DNA of 64,000 nucleotides from Mercenaria mercenaria (Eukaryota > Mollusca > Bivalvia > Venerida > Veneridae), in NCBI RefSeq assembly GCF_021730395.1, contig NC_069362.1, positions 2,480,001 to 2,544,000 on the forward strand. Direction: 5' to 3'. Positions 34,019 through 44,531 of this stretch are shown here, one piece after another; within the stretch, counting starts at the first letter, position 1, and the number at the start of each line of letters is the position of its first letter. The position numbers were made by a program, and so were the translations under genes. The notes beneath the pieces were generated by a model. The model was given only the letters and a program-made list of their open reading frames with translations. It was not told where the DNA came from and made no database searches.

Positions 34019-34071
34019 GTGTCCGAACTTTCTCTACTATTTTTAATGTAAAAAAACTACGGACACTATGA
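34019..34071 (+). repeat. left subterminal repeats of the pogo element
   Basis: GTGTCCGAACTTTCTC and AAAACTACGGACAC lie here. The same words recur near the right end, at 37317-37405, in both orientations. They may be internal transposase binding sites. Confidence 0.6.
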
Positions 34072-34384
34072 TTTCTTTTCATCAGTCATTGCAGAGACAT
34101 GTATACGTCGAGCGTTTGTAACGAATTACAATGTATAAAGATAGCTTAATTATTACATAAATCTTTAAACACATTACAATTACAATGATTACAACATAGT
34201 TTCACTGCACATGTGTTTATTATACTATCAATCAACTAGGATGTGCATTAGTAGTAGAAATAGAGAAGCAGTATTGGTGAACAGGCCAGCAGTTGCTGTA
34301 GTGGTAGTAGTACTTGTATTATTGCAACCAGTAGTTATTCTGATAGTAGCACTGTAAGTATTTCATGAACGACTCCTTTTGATA

Positions 34385-34436
34385 GCAGTAATAGTGGTGG
34401 TGGTAGTGGTAGTGGTAGTGGTAGTAGTAGTAGTAT
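34385..34436 (+). repeat. (GTG/GTA)n trinucleotide tract
   Basis: Runs of GTGGTAGTGGTAGTAGTAG just upstream of the transposase start, inside the transposon. Confidence 0.8.
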
Positions 34437-34477
34437 TTTCACATCTAGCACGTTCATTGTAATCCTCGTCTTTCAGA

Positions 34478-36421
34478 ATGCCGAAGAAGTATGTATATAC
34501 AAAAAGAGGGAAGACACAAAACTATAGAGAGTGGGACCTTGAAAAAGCAGTGAAAGCTGTTCAAGATAACAGCATGTCTATACGGAAAGCATCTACCATG
34601 TATGGCGTTTCAAAAAGCACCATAGGTGACCGCATAAGCGGTAAACATGAGTTACATGTTCCTAACGGCCGCCCTCCGCATATTCCGAGAGATGTAGAAA
34701 GAAAAATTGTTGATGCGGTAAAAATGGCTGCAAGGAGAGGAATTGGATTAACCAGGAAGCAGGTTCTTGCTAGAACAAACGTTCTTTGCAGAAGAATGAA
34801 GATTGGATCGGGATACACCAACTTTACAGCAGGAAAGGACTGGTGGGAAGGAGTGAAGCGCAGGCATCCGGATGTAGTCATCAGAAAACCAGAAAAGCTG
34901 ACAAGTACACGCGCACGTATGATGAATAGAGAAGTAATTAACAGTTATTTTAATGACTTAGGTACAATTGTTGAAGGTCTCAATCTTGAAGGGAATCCAA
35001 GGGTAATATGGAACTGTGATGAGATGGGAAAGAATTTCGAACATGATCCTGTGCGCGTTGTTGCTGAGAAGGGAGAGAAAAACTGTTTGAGCAGAACGAG
35101 TTCAAAATCAACAAACATCACAGTTATGACATGCGTAAACGCTTCTGGGAGACGAATGCCACCCATGTTTGTTGTGAAGGGAAAAACTTCAAGATCCCTT
35201 TATGGATTCAATACTTCCGCTGCCCCAATTGGTACACGTTGGGCTTGGCAAAAGAATGGATGGATGGACGATAACCTAGGAGAACGTTGGTTCAATGAAG
35301 TATTTTTAGAGTTTTGTGGTTCCGAGAGGCCCCAACTTCTCATTTTGGACGGTCATTCATCTCATGAAACTCTTGGGATCCTTATGAGAGCTATGGAAGA
35401 GAATATTCATATTTTGGCTCTTCCTCCGCATACAACCCATGCCCTTTAGCCATTAGATAAGGCTGTTTTTGGTCCGCTTAATAGAGCGTATAATGACGTG
35501 TGTTCAAGTTTCTTACAGGAAAGTCCATTGAACCAGATAAATAAGTGGACTTTTCCAGCATTGTTTTCTACATCATGGGATAAAGCAGTAACCAGTTCAA
35601 ATATCCAGAGTGGTTTCAGATCATGCGGCATATTTCCTTTAAACAGAAATGCTATCCCCGATCAAATGTTCGGTCCAAGTGAACCAACTGACAAACCACT
35701 GACTGACATTGAGCAAACCGGCATTTCGGTGTCTGACAAGCTAGATCAGCTGAAAGGTCGGAAAACAGGGAAATCTGAAGTTTCTGTCTCGGAATTACAA
35801 CTAAAGAACCAGTTATTGGATACGGAAACTTCCCACGGCCCGACTGAAGAAGCATCAGAAGAGATGTTCACTGCTTCCGCTATTCCATTGCCTGATGACT
35901 CTACAAAGATAACATCTGACCCTTTTCTTTCTGTGGCATTTATTGAAACTCCATCAGTATCATTTGAATGTATAACAAACGAAAATGGTACAAAGTCTAT
36001 CCGGGCAGAGAACGATGAAGCGTGTGCAGATGAAGTTCTTGATATAAGCGACCCGGCTCAACTATTACAGCTGATATCAGACGGTAATATAGTGGCTGAT
36101 CCGCTCACAGATATAAACGGAGATGAGTTTTTCGTACACAGCAGTTTCTGTGGGGAAGCCAGTAGTTACCCTGAAAAGAAAGAAAAAAGCTTATTCGGAG
36201 AAATAGAGGAAACCTACGTCCCACGACCAGTTAGCATTCCAGTAAAAAAGAATAAAAATAGAAAATCTATTACTCACCATCGCTTGCTGACCAGTGCAGA
36301 TGTTATTAATGAAAAATTACGTATAGAAAACGAAATAACTGAAAAAGAAAAAAGAAAAAAAGAGAGGAAAGAAAAAAGTAGGCTACCTACTAAGAGGGTT
36401 AAAAAGGAAAAGGAAACATAG
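34478..36421 (+). CDS. pogo-group transposase (one in-frame stop)
   Basis: Starts at ATG 34478 and stays in one frame to 36421 (647 codons) apart from TAG at 35447-35449, codon 324. The family usually has Gln there, in HALQPLDKAVF. The N terminus has a psq/CENP-B-like helix-turn-helix: LEKAVKAVQDNSMSIRKAS, then YGVSKSTIGDRI. A second DNA-binding part follows (WWEGVKRRHPDV). The DDE catalytic residues are Asp181 (WNCDEMGKNF), Asp291 (LLILDGHSSHE) and Asp327 (PLDKAVFGPL), a DD35D spacing. The C terminus is acidic and then Lys-rich, ending TKRVKKEKET. It would bind the element ends and catalyse TA-targeted transposition. With the stop, this copy probably makes only the N-terminal half. Confidence 0.9.
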
Positions 36422-36604
36422 TCTGCATACATATGTAGTTAAATGAAGTAGAATATGAAAAACATAGCACAGCTAGCTAGTAACTAAACTGAATTTCATT
36501 GTCTTGAAAGTAAATTGGGCTACATATAGTGCATAGTTGTAGCAGTGTTTCGGTGTAAATTCTTTGATAACGTTTCTATAACTGTTTACGATTTATCCTA
36601 GGTG

Positions 36605-36988
36605 ATGAGGAAAGTCATAATTTATGCCGTTCAAGCTGTAGGAATGCATCACCATGGAAACCGGGCATTGACTGTTGGCGAAGGCTATATTGCAAAACCG
36701 GAACCAGATAATCGTTATGATGAAAACGCTATAGCAATATTGCAGTACCCTGTTTCCAAGGACACTGTAGCATACTTACGTCGATCAGATGCAGTTGCTA
36801 TTGCAGAACTTTTTCGAAAAAACTTTGTACAATCACCCTTGATGTTGAAGCCTAAATTTGAACCGACGTACAAAAAAGGAGTTGGTCCTTCCCAAAGATG
36901 TAACATTGGCTTTTTCTGCAATGATGATCGCATACAAGATGCTTCTAAGATTTTAAATGCAAATGGGTTCATGTTCAAAGTTATATAG
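36605..36988 (+). CDS. HIRAN-domain protein encoded inside the pogo transposon
   Basis: 127 codons from ATG 36605; an in-frame GTG precedes it. The residues AVQAVGMHHHGNRALTVGEG, then EPDNRYDENAIAIL and VAYLRRSDAVAIAELF, follow the HIRAN pattern: a conserved G, E-P-x-N-x-x-D-x-x-A-I and a G/A-Y-L. HIRAN domains of HLTF/Rad5 relatives bind DNA 3' ends. It sits 180 bp after the transposase stop, in the same reading frame, and a TTTATCCTAG acceptor-like sequence ends right before it. It may therefore be a downstream exon of the transposase or a separate frame. It has no stop or shift. A role in transposition or repair of ends is inference. Confidence 0.75.
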   Translation: MRKVIIYAVQAVGMHHHGNRALTVGEGYIAKPEPDNRYDENAIAILQYPVSKDTVAYLRRSDAVAIAELFRKNFVQSPLMLKPKFEPTYKKGVGPSQRCNIGFFCNDDRIQDASKILNANGFMFKVI

Positions 36989-37316
36989 AGTTAGTTTCAT
37001 ATATAGAGAGAGAAGTAAAGACAAAGTACTTTATAAAAACATCTCATACTGATTGCAAATTCTTCATAAATTAACTAGAAAAGTTTTAAAGCTGTGTTGT
37101 AAAAATATGTTTCAACAGACATGTAATTTCTTAACAAAAGATCATTATTATGATATAATTGTTTATTTGTTTAATTATCATGTTCGTAAATTGAAATTAC
37201 AATTAAATTTCCTTATGAATTACATGAAATAATATCTGTAACGAATGAAATAGATCTTCAATGTATTTATTGTTAAGGTGAAAATAAAATTGTTCAACGC
37301 TTTTTTAAAAAGCTCG

Positions 37317-37405
37317 AAGTGTCCGTACTTTCCGTACTATTTAATGGTGTCCGTAGTTTTTCTTTTTTGTGTCCGAACTTTCCCTGCCGTGTCCGTACTT
37401 TGCCG
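37317..37405 (+). repeat. right subterminal repeats of the pogo element
   Basis: Four copies of GTGTCCGTACTTT, GTGTCCGTAGTTT or GTGTCCGAACTTT lie within 90 bp, matching the left subterminal block. Two open frames here are products of the repeat. Confidence 0.65.
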
Positions 37406-37578
37406 TTTTTGCCACTTTACTTTAAGACGTCATATTCTATATCTTGGACCAACCAAATGGAAGGAGTAAACGGTAAAACGCGCGTGAATATATTTCCGAA
37501 TGAACCGGAAAAGAGTTTGTAATCATCCTTTTCATTTACTTGCGTGTAGCTAGATCTTGATCTCCCGTTGTAAAATTC

Positions 37579-37602
37579 GTCCGTACTTACCCGGATTGCC
37601 CC
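37579..37602 (-). repeat. pogo right TIR
   Basis: 24 bp, exact inverse of 33619-33642, followed by TA. Confidence 0.95.
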
Positions 37603-37746
37603 TAAGTATAGGAAAATCCAAGGGCGTATGCATATATATATGAAATCTTATGGAACGCCCTAGCTGTCTTCCACTTTATGCTGTACATATACCGGTATAT
37701 GAAATGCCTCTACCCATATAATTATACAGTGTTTATAAAGAGCTTA

Positions 37747-38520
37747 ACACTGTATAGGCGGTGCTTCCATCTGTATTTGCGGTGATTTTAACTGTGTATA
37801 TGGTTGTTTCAACTGTATATGTGGTGCTTTAAATAGTATATGCGGTGATTCCATCTGCATTTGTGGTCTTTTTAACTTTATATGCAGTTCTTTCTACTGT
37901 ATATGTGGTGCTTTCAACGGCATATACTGTGCTTATAACTTTGTATCGGAATTACTTTATGTGCGGTGTTTTCAACTTTCATTTGTATATGAGGTACCTG
38001 CAACTGTTTTTTAAACTAACATGCGGTAATTTTAACTTTATATGTAGTGCATTGTGTAATTGGCTGAAAATACTTCAGGCCTGACCGGGAATCAAACCGG
38101 GACCTCTCACACCTAAGGCGGACACTCTACCACGTCGCTATAAAAGCTAGAAGTATAAGTGCACCCTTATACTCTACCCTGCTATATACACCTCTCCATT
38201 TTAGAATTCGTCCTCGAATTCCAGGAGTTTGAACCTCTGTGGGACGTTCCATGGTGTCCATTCATATCTACTCATGAGTTATTTACGTTGGGCGCCAAAT
38301 GTAACAGGCTAAAAATACTTCTGACCTGACCGGGAATCGAACCCGGGACCTCTCACACCCAAGGCGGACACTACCACGTCGCTATAAAAGCTAGCTCAAT
38401 AGCAAGAAAGTATAAGTGCCACCTTATACTCTACCCTACTACAATTGTATTGTATATGTGGTGCTTTCAACTGTATATACGGTTCGTTTAGTTGTATATG
38501 CTGTACTTAAATATTTATAT
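37747..38520 (+). repeat. 21-bp minisatellite array, left arm
   Basis: Roughly 14 diverged units of TGTATATGCGGTGCTTTCAAC at 37747-38057 and about four more at 38445-38520. The array is interrupted by a tRNA-like SINE block at 38060-38440. Confidence 0.75.
38060..38442 (-). repeat. duplicated tRNA-like SINE inserted in the minisatellite
   Basis: Two direct copies about 247 bp apart (38079-38150 and 38327-38390). On the - strand each reads GCGACGTGGTAGAGTGTCCG (A box) and CCCGG(T/G)TTGATTCCCGG or CCCGGGTTCGATTCCCGG (B box). GAAGTATAAGTGCACCCTTATACT-like stem words follow. The arrangement suggests a dimeric or tandemly duplicated SINE. Confidence 0.65.
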
Positions 38521-39509
38521 GTACAAACTACATTATGAGACCGGAATATTTCGAAAGTTAACGAATATTACATAGGATATTATTCAAGGGCATTCTGCCT
38601 CTTCTACGCCGGTTTCTAAAGGCTGATCACAACCAAAACAAATGTAAGCCTCCGCAGGTCTGTTCACAAGTAGTCCAAATATAAATAGTGCTAATCTTTT
38701 TTCCTTTCCTAGTGCCTTTCCTCAATAGCAATGTGTTTACTTTTACTCTACCGCGTTTCAGTATGTATCACTTTGCATTCAGTTAAAATCGGCATGTTCC
38801 TATCGCATGCTAGGTAAAAATGGTGGCGTAAGAATCTAATGTTTCGAAAAGAGAAATTGAAAGAAGCGAAAAGGAGTAAATTCAGCGGGTTGTATTTAAC
38901 GAACTGTAGCTTTCTTATATAAAAGTTAACACCCCCTTTTCTTTTTATTTTTCTAAAGTAGCGACATAGTTCTTTATGGGAATATAAGTCTCTGAAAATC
39001 TGGTATGCTAGAAAATGTCGAAAACCCGTTATAAAGTAAGTGCATTTTATATGAAATAAAGAACAGCCGGATTTAGTGGTGCTCAGCCTAAAGTGCGAAA
39101 ATAAGATTTTTTTTTTTTACAAAAATAAGCCAAAATTTTTGTTTTATATCTAATTTAAATTTATTTTACATCACTATACAGAAAAGATCAGTAGACACTT
39201 ATAAAGCAAAAATAAATGATTGTTGTCCAACAATTAGGAAATAATAAGCGATTTTGATTAACACGCGTCAAAATCGGTAACGAACATAACTTTATATATG
39301 CGAAAATAAGCTATATATTTTATTTTATACAGTTTTTAAAACTGTATTTTCTGTTATTTTAAAGAACATGTTTGCACATACTTATATACGAAAAATAATT
39401 GATTTTGTACCAATAATAACGAAATGAACAGCAAATATTTGTGATGTGTGCGTCAAAATCGCCAATAATAAATAATAAATCGCCATATGTTGTTTAATTT
39501 CCTATTGTT

Positions 39510-40000
39510 TTCTCATATACCGTTAAAAGCACCGCATACACATTAGAAAGCACCACATATAAAGCTGAAATCACCGCATGTGCAGCTGAAACCACCGCAT
39601 GAAAATGAAAAACCAATCCATATACAGTTACAAGCACCACGTATACATTAGAAAGCAAAACATATAAAGTGAAAATCACCGTAGATCTATATACAAATAA
39701 GAGCACCACGTATACAGTTAAAAGTACAGTATACATAGTTAAATGCACAGCATACACAGATAATAGCGGTGCATATAAAGTTGAAAGCACCACATAAAAA
39801 GTTGAAACGATCGCATACAAAGTTAAATACCGGTATACCGCACATTCAGATGAAAGCATTGCATATACATCTGAAAGGACCGCCTATAAAGTTAAAAACA
39901 CCGCACACACTGATGAAAGCACCCCATATACAGTGTTAAGCGCATCATATACATGTATAAGCACTGCACATACAAGTAGAGGCATTTCATATAGGCCTAC
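39510..40000 (-). repeat. 21-bp minisatellite array, right arm
   Basis: About 20 diverged units of GCACCGCATATACAGTTGAAA, the inverse of the left array. A 121-codon - strand frame (VLSTVYAV-type repeats) is a product of the array. Confidence 0.75.
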
Positions 40001-40159
40001 TGATATATATATACTGTAACAGCATAAAGTGCTGTATCAACATCAGAAGACAGCTATGGCTTTCCATAAAATCGTTTGTTTGAGCAATAACAAATTCATC
40101 CATTAACATTTATATTACAGAAGAAGTTCGTCTGCAAACAAGTGCAGCACATGTGTGTA

Positions 40160-40700
40160 CAATTAATGATAAAAACTGTCTTTTATGTCACTTCTTTGTA
40201 CATTTGTAACTTCTACATAAACTCTGTATTTTCCAATACGCTGGTTAAGATTAACACATTTTCTGCGTTCATGACCTCTCTTCCTTGCAAACTGTGTAAC
40301 CCTGTATGGTGTTATAAGAGGGGCTGTGTTTGAGCAAATTTTGTCACACAGAAGAACGCATTGATCTGGATAAAGAAGGTCTTCTCCAGTCTGATGCATT
40401 AGCCCAAACTGTTGCTCGTCATTCTGATGTCCTTAAAACACACTTTCAATAAACAGGATGACTCCATACACATATACTACAACCTGCGTATGTATACAGT
40501 GATATCCCATATGACCAGAGTAGTATTGCTTTTGCGGCTCTGTCTCTGGTCTCTGGATATCATGGGATGTATCGTCAATGACACCAGCGGCATCCTGTAA
40601 TTTAGACCACTGCCTGCCACTCATCAGTACTTGGCCAATTCTCAAGAAGTGCCCGGATTTCTAGACTTCCAATTCCAAAAAAGTCTCCGGTGTCTCACCA
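40160..40700 (-). pseudogene. PIF/Harbinger-like (DDE_Tnp_4) transposase fragment
   Basis: One - strand frame with a single stop near 40440 reads DTSHDIQRPETEPQKQYYSG, GYHCIHTQVVVYVYGVILFI, GHQNDEQQFGL, CVLLCDKICSN, LITPYRVTQFARKRGHERRK. The motif order and the two Asp residues (ID-DTSH and LLCDK) match the DDE domain of IS5/Harbinger-type transposases. The N-terminal part and TIRs are not seen. Confidence 0.7.
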
Positions 40701-41079
40701 GTTGTTATTTAGAACTGATATCTGTTGTTTGATAATATTTGGAACACATCCCTACCTTCGTATGTATCTATGTCTTAAGAAAAATGCCTAAAGCGGATAC
40801 CCGTATCAGTTGAAGTTGGTATACAAACGATTGTAATTAAATACGCTCAACTGAACAATTATCTGCCAGATATTTTGCATTTTCGTAATTGTTATCTTTT
40901 CATTTATTTTTTTGGAAAAAAGTTCGCCAAGTCTCTGAAAAATACAAAATCATTAACCAATATTACTGGAGTTAATAGTGTTTGTGTTATGTATGCATGT
41001 ATAACATATAAGGTGTTTTTAAATTAGACTAATATCGACACAGTTCTTGGTCATATGGGACTGTCTAGCTTTCCACCTT
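40701..41079. other. no recognised feature
   Basis: AT-rich spacer between the transposase fragment and a tRNA-like segment. Confidence 0.35.
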
Positions 41080-41174
41080 ATAGAGAAAGGCCCAACCCGC
41101 TTGCCCCTATTCGAGCTGACAGATTGAAAGGTAAATGATTGAAGCTACTTGACCACTCTGCCACGGAGCCATCA
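41080..41174 (-). repeat. tRNA-like segment, Leu/Ser-type spacing
   Basis: On the - strand GGCTCCGTGGCAGAGTGGTC resembles the 5' half of a class II tRNA, and AGCTCGAATAGGGG a decayed B box about 50 bases on. Probably a SINE head or tRNA pseudogene. Confidence 0.45.
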
Positions 41175-41387
41175 TCACAGATATAAAGTGCAGAAACGGC
41201 CTATTAAAATCAATACATGTATCATGATTATGTATGAATAAAACGCTGGCATATTTCGAAATTCAATATCAACATTTCAGGTGTGAAGTTAAGGTGATTC
41301 GAGAGAACGAACGAAGAAATGTTAGAAATGTGCCTGAAATACCTGCAACGGAAAAGGTAATGAACAGCCAGATGATGGTGTCTGAAA

Positions 41388-41552
41388 ATGAGCAACATGA
41401 CCAGGTCCGCCACCAAACAACGACCAACCAGGAACTGTAGATCGCAGGAACGCTGTGGCGCTGCAGCAACAGACACTGAATCGGATGGCGCACCGGCAGC
41501 ACCAGAGCCTCAGAGGCGCCGTCGACGTCTTTCAGAGTTAATTCGAAAATAA
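41388..41552 (+). other. small open frame with Arg-rich C terminus, unrecognised
   Basis: 54 codons from ATG 41388 to TAA 41550-41552. The C-terminal half reads TDTESDGAPAAPEPQRRRRR followed by LSELIRK. The base composition is clearly richer in G and C than the surroundings, as in coding DNA. It lies within 1 kb of the Harbinger-like fragment but on the other strand. It could be the last exon of an accessory transposon protein. I do not recognise it. Confidence 0.3.
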
Positions 41553-41629
41553 AGGCATGAGCTTTACAATGATTTTTGAGAAGGAAAATGTCACGATTTA
41601 TGCGCCATTTCGGGCTTGATTCGTTTAGT

Positions 41630-41810
41630 GAACTAATCTCCGCAAGTATCTATCAAATGTTCCACATGAATCTGAAGTACAGTGCGAATGATTTCGGAAT
41701 CAATGTCTAGCGAACACATGCCTCGCCAGAGGATCGACCCTGAGATCTGTATTTCTGCAGCTGCCCTGTTAAGCTAAGCGGTTGGGTCCGTTATCAAACT
41801 TGACAAAGAT
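41630..41810 (-). repeat. tRNA-derived SINE, diverged
   Basis: On the - strand an A-box-like CCGCTTAGCTTAACAGGGCAG and a B-box-like AGGGTCGATCCTCTGG are followed by GCGAGGCATGTGTTCGCTAG and CCGAAATCATTCGCAC. The family is that of 1-140. Confidence 0.6.
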
Positions 41811-41865
41811 CTTGTGACCATATATACAATCTCTGTGTAGGTATCATCTTGCATGTATACATTAA

Positions 41866-42881
41866 AACAAGAGGGTTATGGCCTTGGATCGCTCACCTGT
41901 GTGATATGAGCTACATGTTTCAAATGTCAAACTGATGCTAAATATTTAGAAAATAGGTCATTAGGTCACATTTATGGTCACTGAAAGTCAGTTTAAGATC
42001 GTTGTGCAAAACTGTACATGTCATCCAAATTTTAAGGCTGTATCTCAAAAAGCAAGATAGTAGGTCAGTAGGCCAAGGTCACAGTTAGTTGACTCCTAAT
42101 CACATGTGGTCATCAGGTAATTAAAATTAAACAGTTTTTGAAATATGATATGATAATTTTTTCATTATTTTTATGTAACAAGTGACCCCCGGGGAGAGGC
42201 CTCTTTTCATCCCAGGAGAATAATTTGAAAAGTTTTGGTAGAGGACCACTAGGCAATACAACATAGCAAATATCAAAAGCCTAGGCCTTGCAGTTTCAGA
42301 CAGTCAAGAAGATTTTTTTTCCTATATAAGTCCATGTAAAACTTGGGACCCCCGTGGCAGGGCCCCTTTTTTTATCACAGGGTAATAATTTGAACAATCT
42401 TGGTAGTGGACCACTGGGCAATGCAACAAACCAAATATGAAAGGCCTAGGTCTTGTGGTTTCAGACAAGAAGATTTTCAGTTTTTTCCTATATAAGTCTT
42501 ATAATGTCAAACTTGAGACCCCCGGGGCGGAGCCTCTTTTCACCATAGGGGCATAATTTGAACTTTTCATAGAGGACCATTAGATGATGTTACATGCCAA
42601 ATTTCAAGGCTCTACACTTTGTGGTTTTGGACCAGAAGATTTTTAAAGTTTGTCCTTTTGGTTGCCATGGCAACCAGAGTTCTGCATGGAATTAAATTTT
42701 TTGTAAGATTTTGAAAGGGGGCCACCCAAGGATCTTTCCTGTGCAAGCTGGTGTAAATCTGCCCAATGGTTTTCCAGAAGAAGATTAATTTAGAAAATGT
42801 TGACAGACACACGACGGATGATACATGACAGACATCGAGGGGTCACAAAAGCTCACCTAAGCCTTTGGCTCAGGTGAGCTA
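41866..42881 (+). mobile_element. pearl-like element with about 165-bp tandem core
   Basis: Starts AACAAGAGGG followed by CGCTCACCTGTGTGA and ends TTGGCTCAGGTGAGCT, so the ends hold the inverted word GCTCACCTG/CAGGTGAGC. The core (about 42180-42640) has three units with GACCCCCGGGG..., GAGGACCA(C/T)(T)AGG and GAAGATTTT. This layout resembles bivalve pearl elements, linked in the literature to Helitron-like non-autonomous elements. Family placement is inference. Confidence 0.65.
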
Positions 42882-43371
42882 AAAATCCTATTGACCTTTG
42901 ATCTCCAAGAGTGACCTTGACCTTTAAGCTAGGGTTCTGGGTGTTTCACATGACATGTCAACTCATCCTGGGGAACATTTATGCCAAGTAATATTGTAAT
43001 CCCTTGATGGATGACAAGAGTTCTGGACCGGACAGGAAAAAAGCCCTGTTGACCTTTGACCTCCAATTGTGACCTTGACTTTTGAGCTAGGGGTCTGGAG
43101 TTTGCGCATGACACATTGTCTCATCATGGGGAACATTTGTGCCAAGTAATATTAAAATCCCTTGATGAATGACAGAGATATGAACCTGACATGAAACACA
43201 CTCTCTTCATGCCATGTTAACGTTTGACTGCAGTCACTTAGTGGGACCTTGACCTTTGAGCTTGGGGTCTGAAAGTTGTGCAGGACACATCGTTTTATTA
43301 TGGGGTATATTTGTGCCAAGTAATACTGAAATCTCTTCATGGATGGCAGAGTTATAGACTGGACAGGAAAC

Positions 43372-44401
43372 TAGAATGTGTCTGTAGGACACAGGGTGTG
43401 CCCCCCACAAATATGGGGCAATAATTCAAATGTTTGCAGTCTATATGGGGTATAGCCTCAACAAACATTTTATGTAAAGGATTCATTATTCTAGGCCCTA
43501 TACTTTTTGAGCTATGAGCATCACAAACAAAAAATCCACTATTTTGGCTATTTCAAGGGCCATAACTCTGTAATAAGAGCTAAGATTCTCAAGAAGAATG
43601 CCAAGTGTGCAAGGTTGCATCACGATAAAGACTCCAGCAAGGTTTCCTGAATTTACATCTAATACTTTCTGAGCTAGACACATAATTAGGTGAAAAGGTG
43701 CATTTTTTTACTATTTCAGGGGCCATAACTTTAAAAATAGGGGTGGAGCAAGCCAGAAAATTAGAGGTGTGCAAGTTTATATCATGATAAAGACTTATGC
43801 AAGTTTCCAACCATTTATATTAAATACTTTTTGAGCTAGGTGCGTCACAAGGTGAAAATGTACATTTTTGACTATTTCAGGGGCCATAACTCTAAAAATA
43901 GGGGGCGGACCCAATGAAAAATAGGAGGTGCGCAAGTTCATATCATGATTAAGACTGATGCAAGGTTTCATGACTATCAAATACTTTTTGAGCTAGGCAT
44001 GTCACAAGGTGAAAATGTGCTTTTTTGACTATTTCAGGGGCCATAACTCTGAAAATAGGGGGCGGACCCAAATGAAAAATAGGATTAGCGCAAGTTCATA
44101 TCATGATTAAGACTCATGCAAGGTTTCATGAATCTATATCAAATACTTTTTGAGCTAGGCGTGTCACAAGGTGAAAATGTGCATTTTGACTATTTCAGGG
44201 GCTATAACTCTGAAAATAGGGGGCGACGCCGGATGAAAAATAGGATGAGCGCAAGTTCATATCATGATTAAGTCTCATGCAAGGTTTCATGAATCTATAT
44301 CAAATACATTTTGAGCTAGGCATGTCACAAGGTGAAAATGTGCATTTTTGACTATTTCAGGGGCCATAACTCTGAAAATAGGGGACGGGGGGAGGGGGGG
44401 G
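43372..44401 (+). mobile_element. pearl-like element with six about 157-bp units, nested
   Basis: Starts AACTAGAATGTGTCTGTAGG. Units carry GGGGCCATAACTCTGAAAA, GAGCTAGGC(G/A)TGTCACAAGG and TTCATATCATGATTAAG. It ends in a poly-G-rich run at 44380-44402. The surrounding repeat resumes immediately after it. Confidence 0.7.
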
Positions 44402-44531
44402 GGGCACAAAAAGCCCTGTTGACCTTTGACCTCCAATTGTGACCTTGACCATTGAGCTAGGGGTTCGGGTTTTGCTCATGGCATGTCGTCTCATCATGGG
44501 GAACATTTGTGCCAAGTAATATTACAATATT

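Larger units (their letters stand above)
33617..37604 (+). mobile_element. pogo-group (Tc1/mariner) DNA transposon, nearly whole
   Basis: The ends at 33619-33642 and 37579-37602 are perfect 24-bp inverted repeats beginning GGGGCAATCCGGG, flanked by TA at 33617-33618 and 37603-37604, so the element is 3984 bp. It carries a transposase frame (34478-36421, one nonsense codon) and a second frame with a HIRAN-like domain (36605-36988). Subterminal repeats of the word GTGTCCGTACTTT or close variants lie near both ends. The identical ends imply a young insertion. Encoding an accessory HIRAN protein is unusual for pogo elements as far as I know. Confidence 0.9.
37643..40075. mobile_element. long-TIR element with minisatellite ends
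   Basis: The outer ends AATCTTATGGAACGCCC and the inverse of GGCTTTCCATAAAATCG correspond, and both continue through TAGCTGTCTTC, ACTTTATGCTGT and TATATGAAATGCCTCTAC. Inside each end is an array of a unit of about 21 bp (TGTATATGCGGTGCTTTCAAC). It is forward on the left and inverse on the right. The centre (38560-39490) has no recognisable gene. It starts 40 bp from the pogo element. Foldback-like architecture is an inference. Confidence 0.65.

Noticed and set aside
39494-39859. 121-codon - strand frame rich in VYAVLLTVY
   Set aside because: A translation of the 21-bp minisatellite, since 21 is a multiple of three. It is not a membrane protein gene.
43372-44401. Regular spaced repeats considered as a CRISPR-like array
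   Set aside because: Units of about 157 bp are diverged along their whole length with no constant-repeat/unique-spacer pattern, in a eukaryotic genome. They are tandem cores of a pearl-like element.
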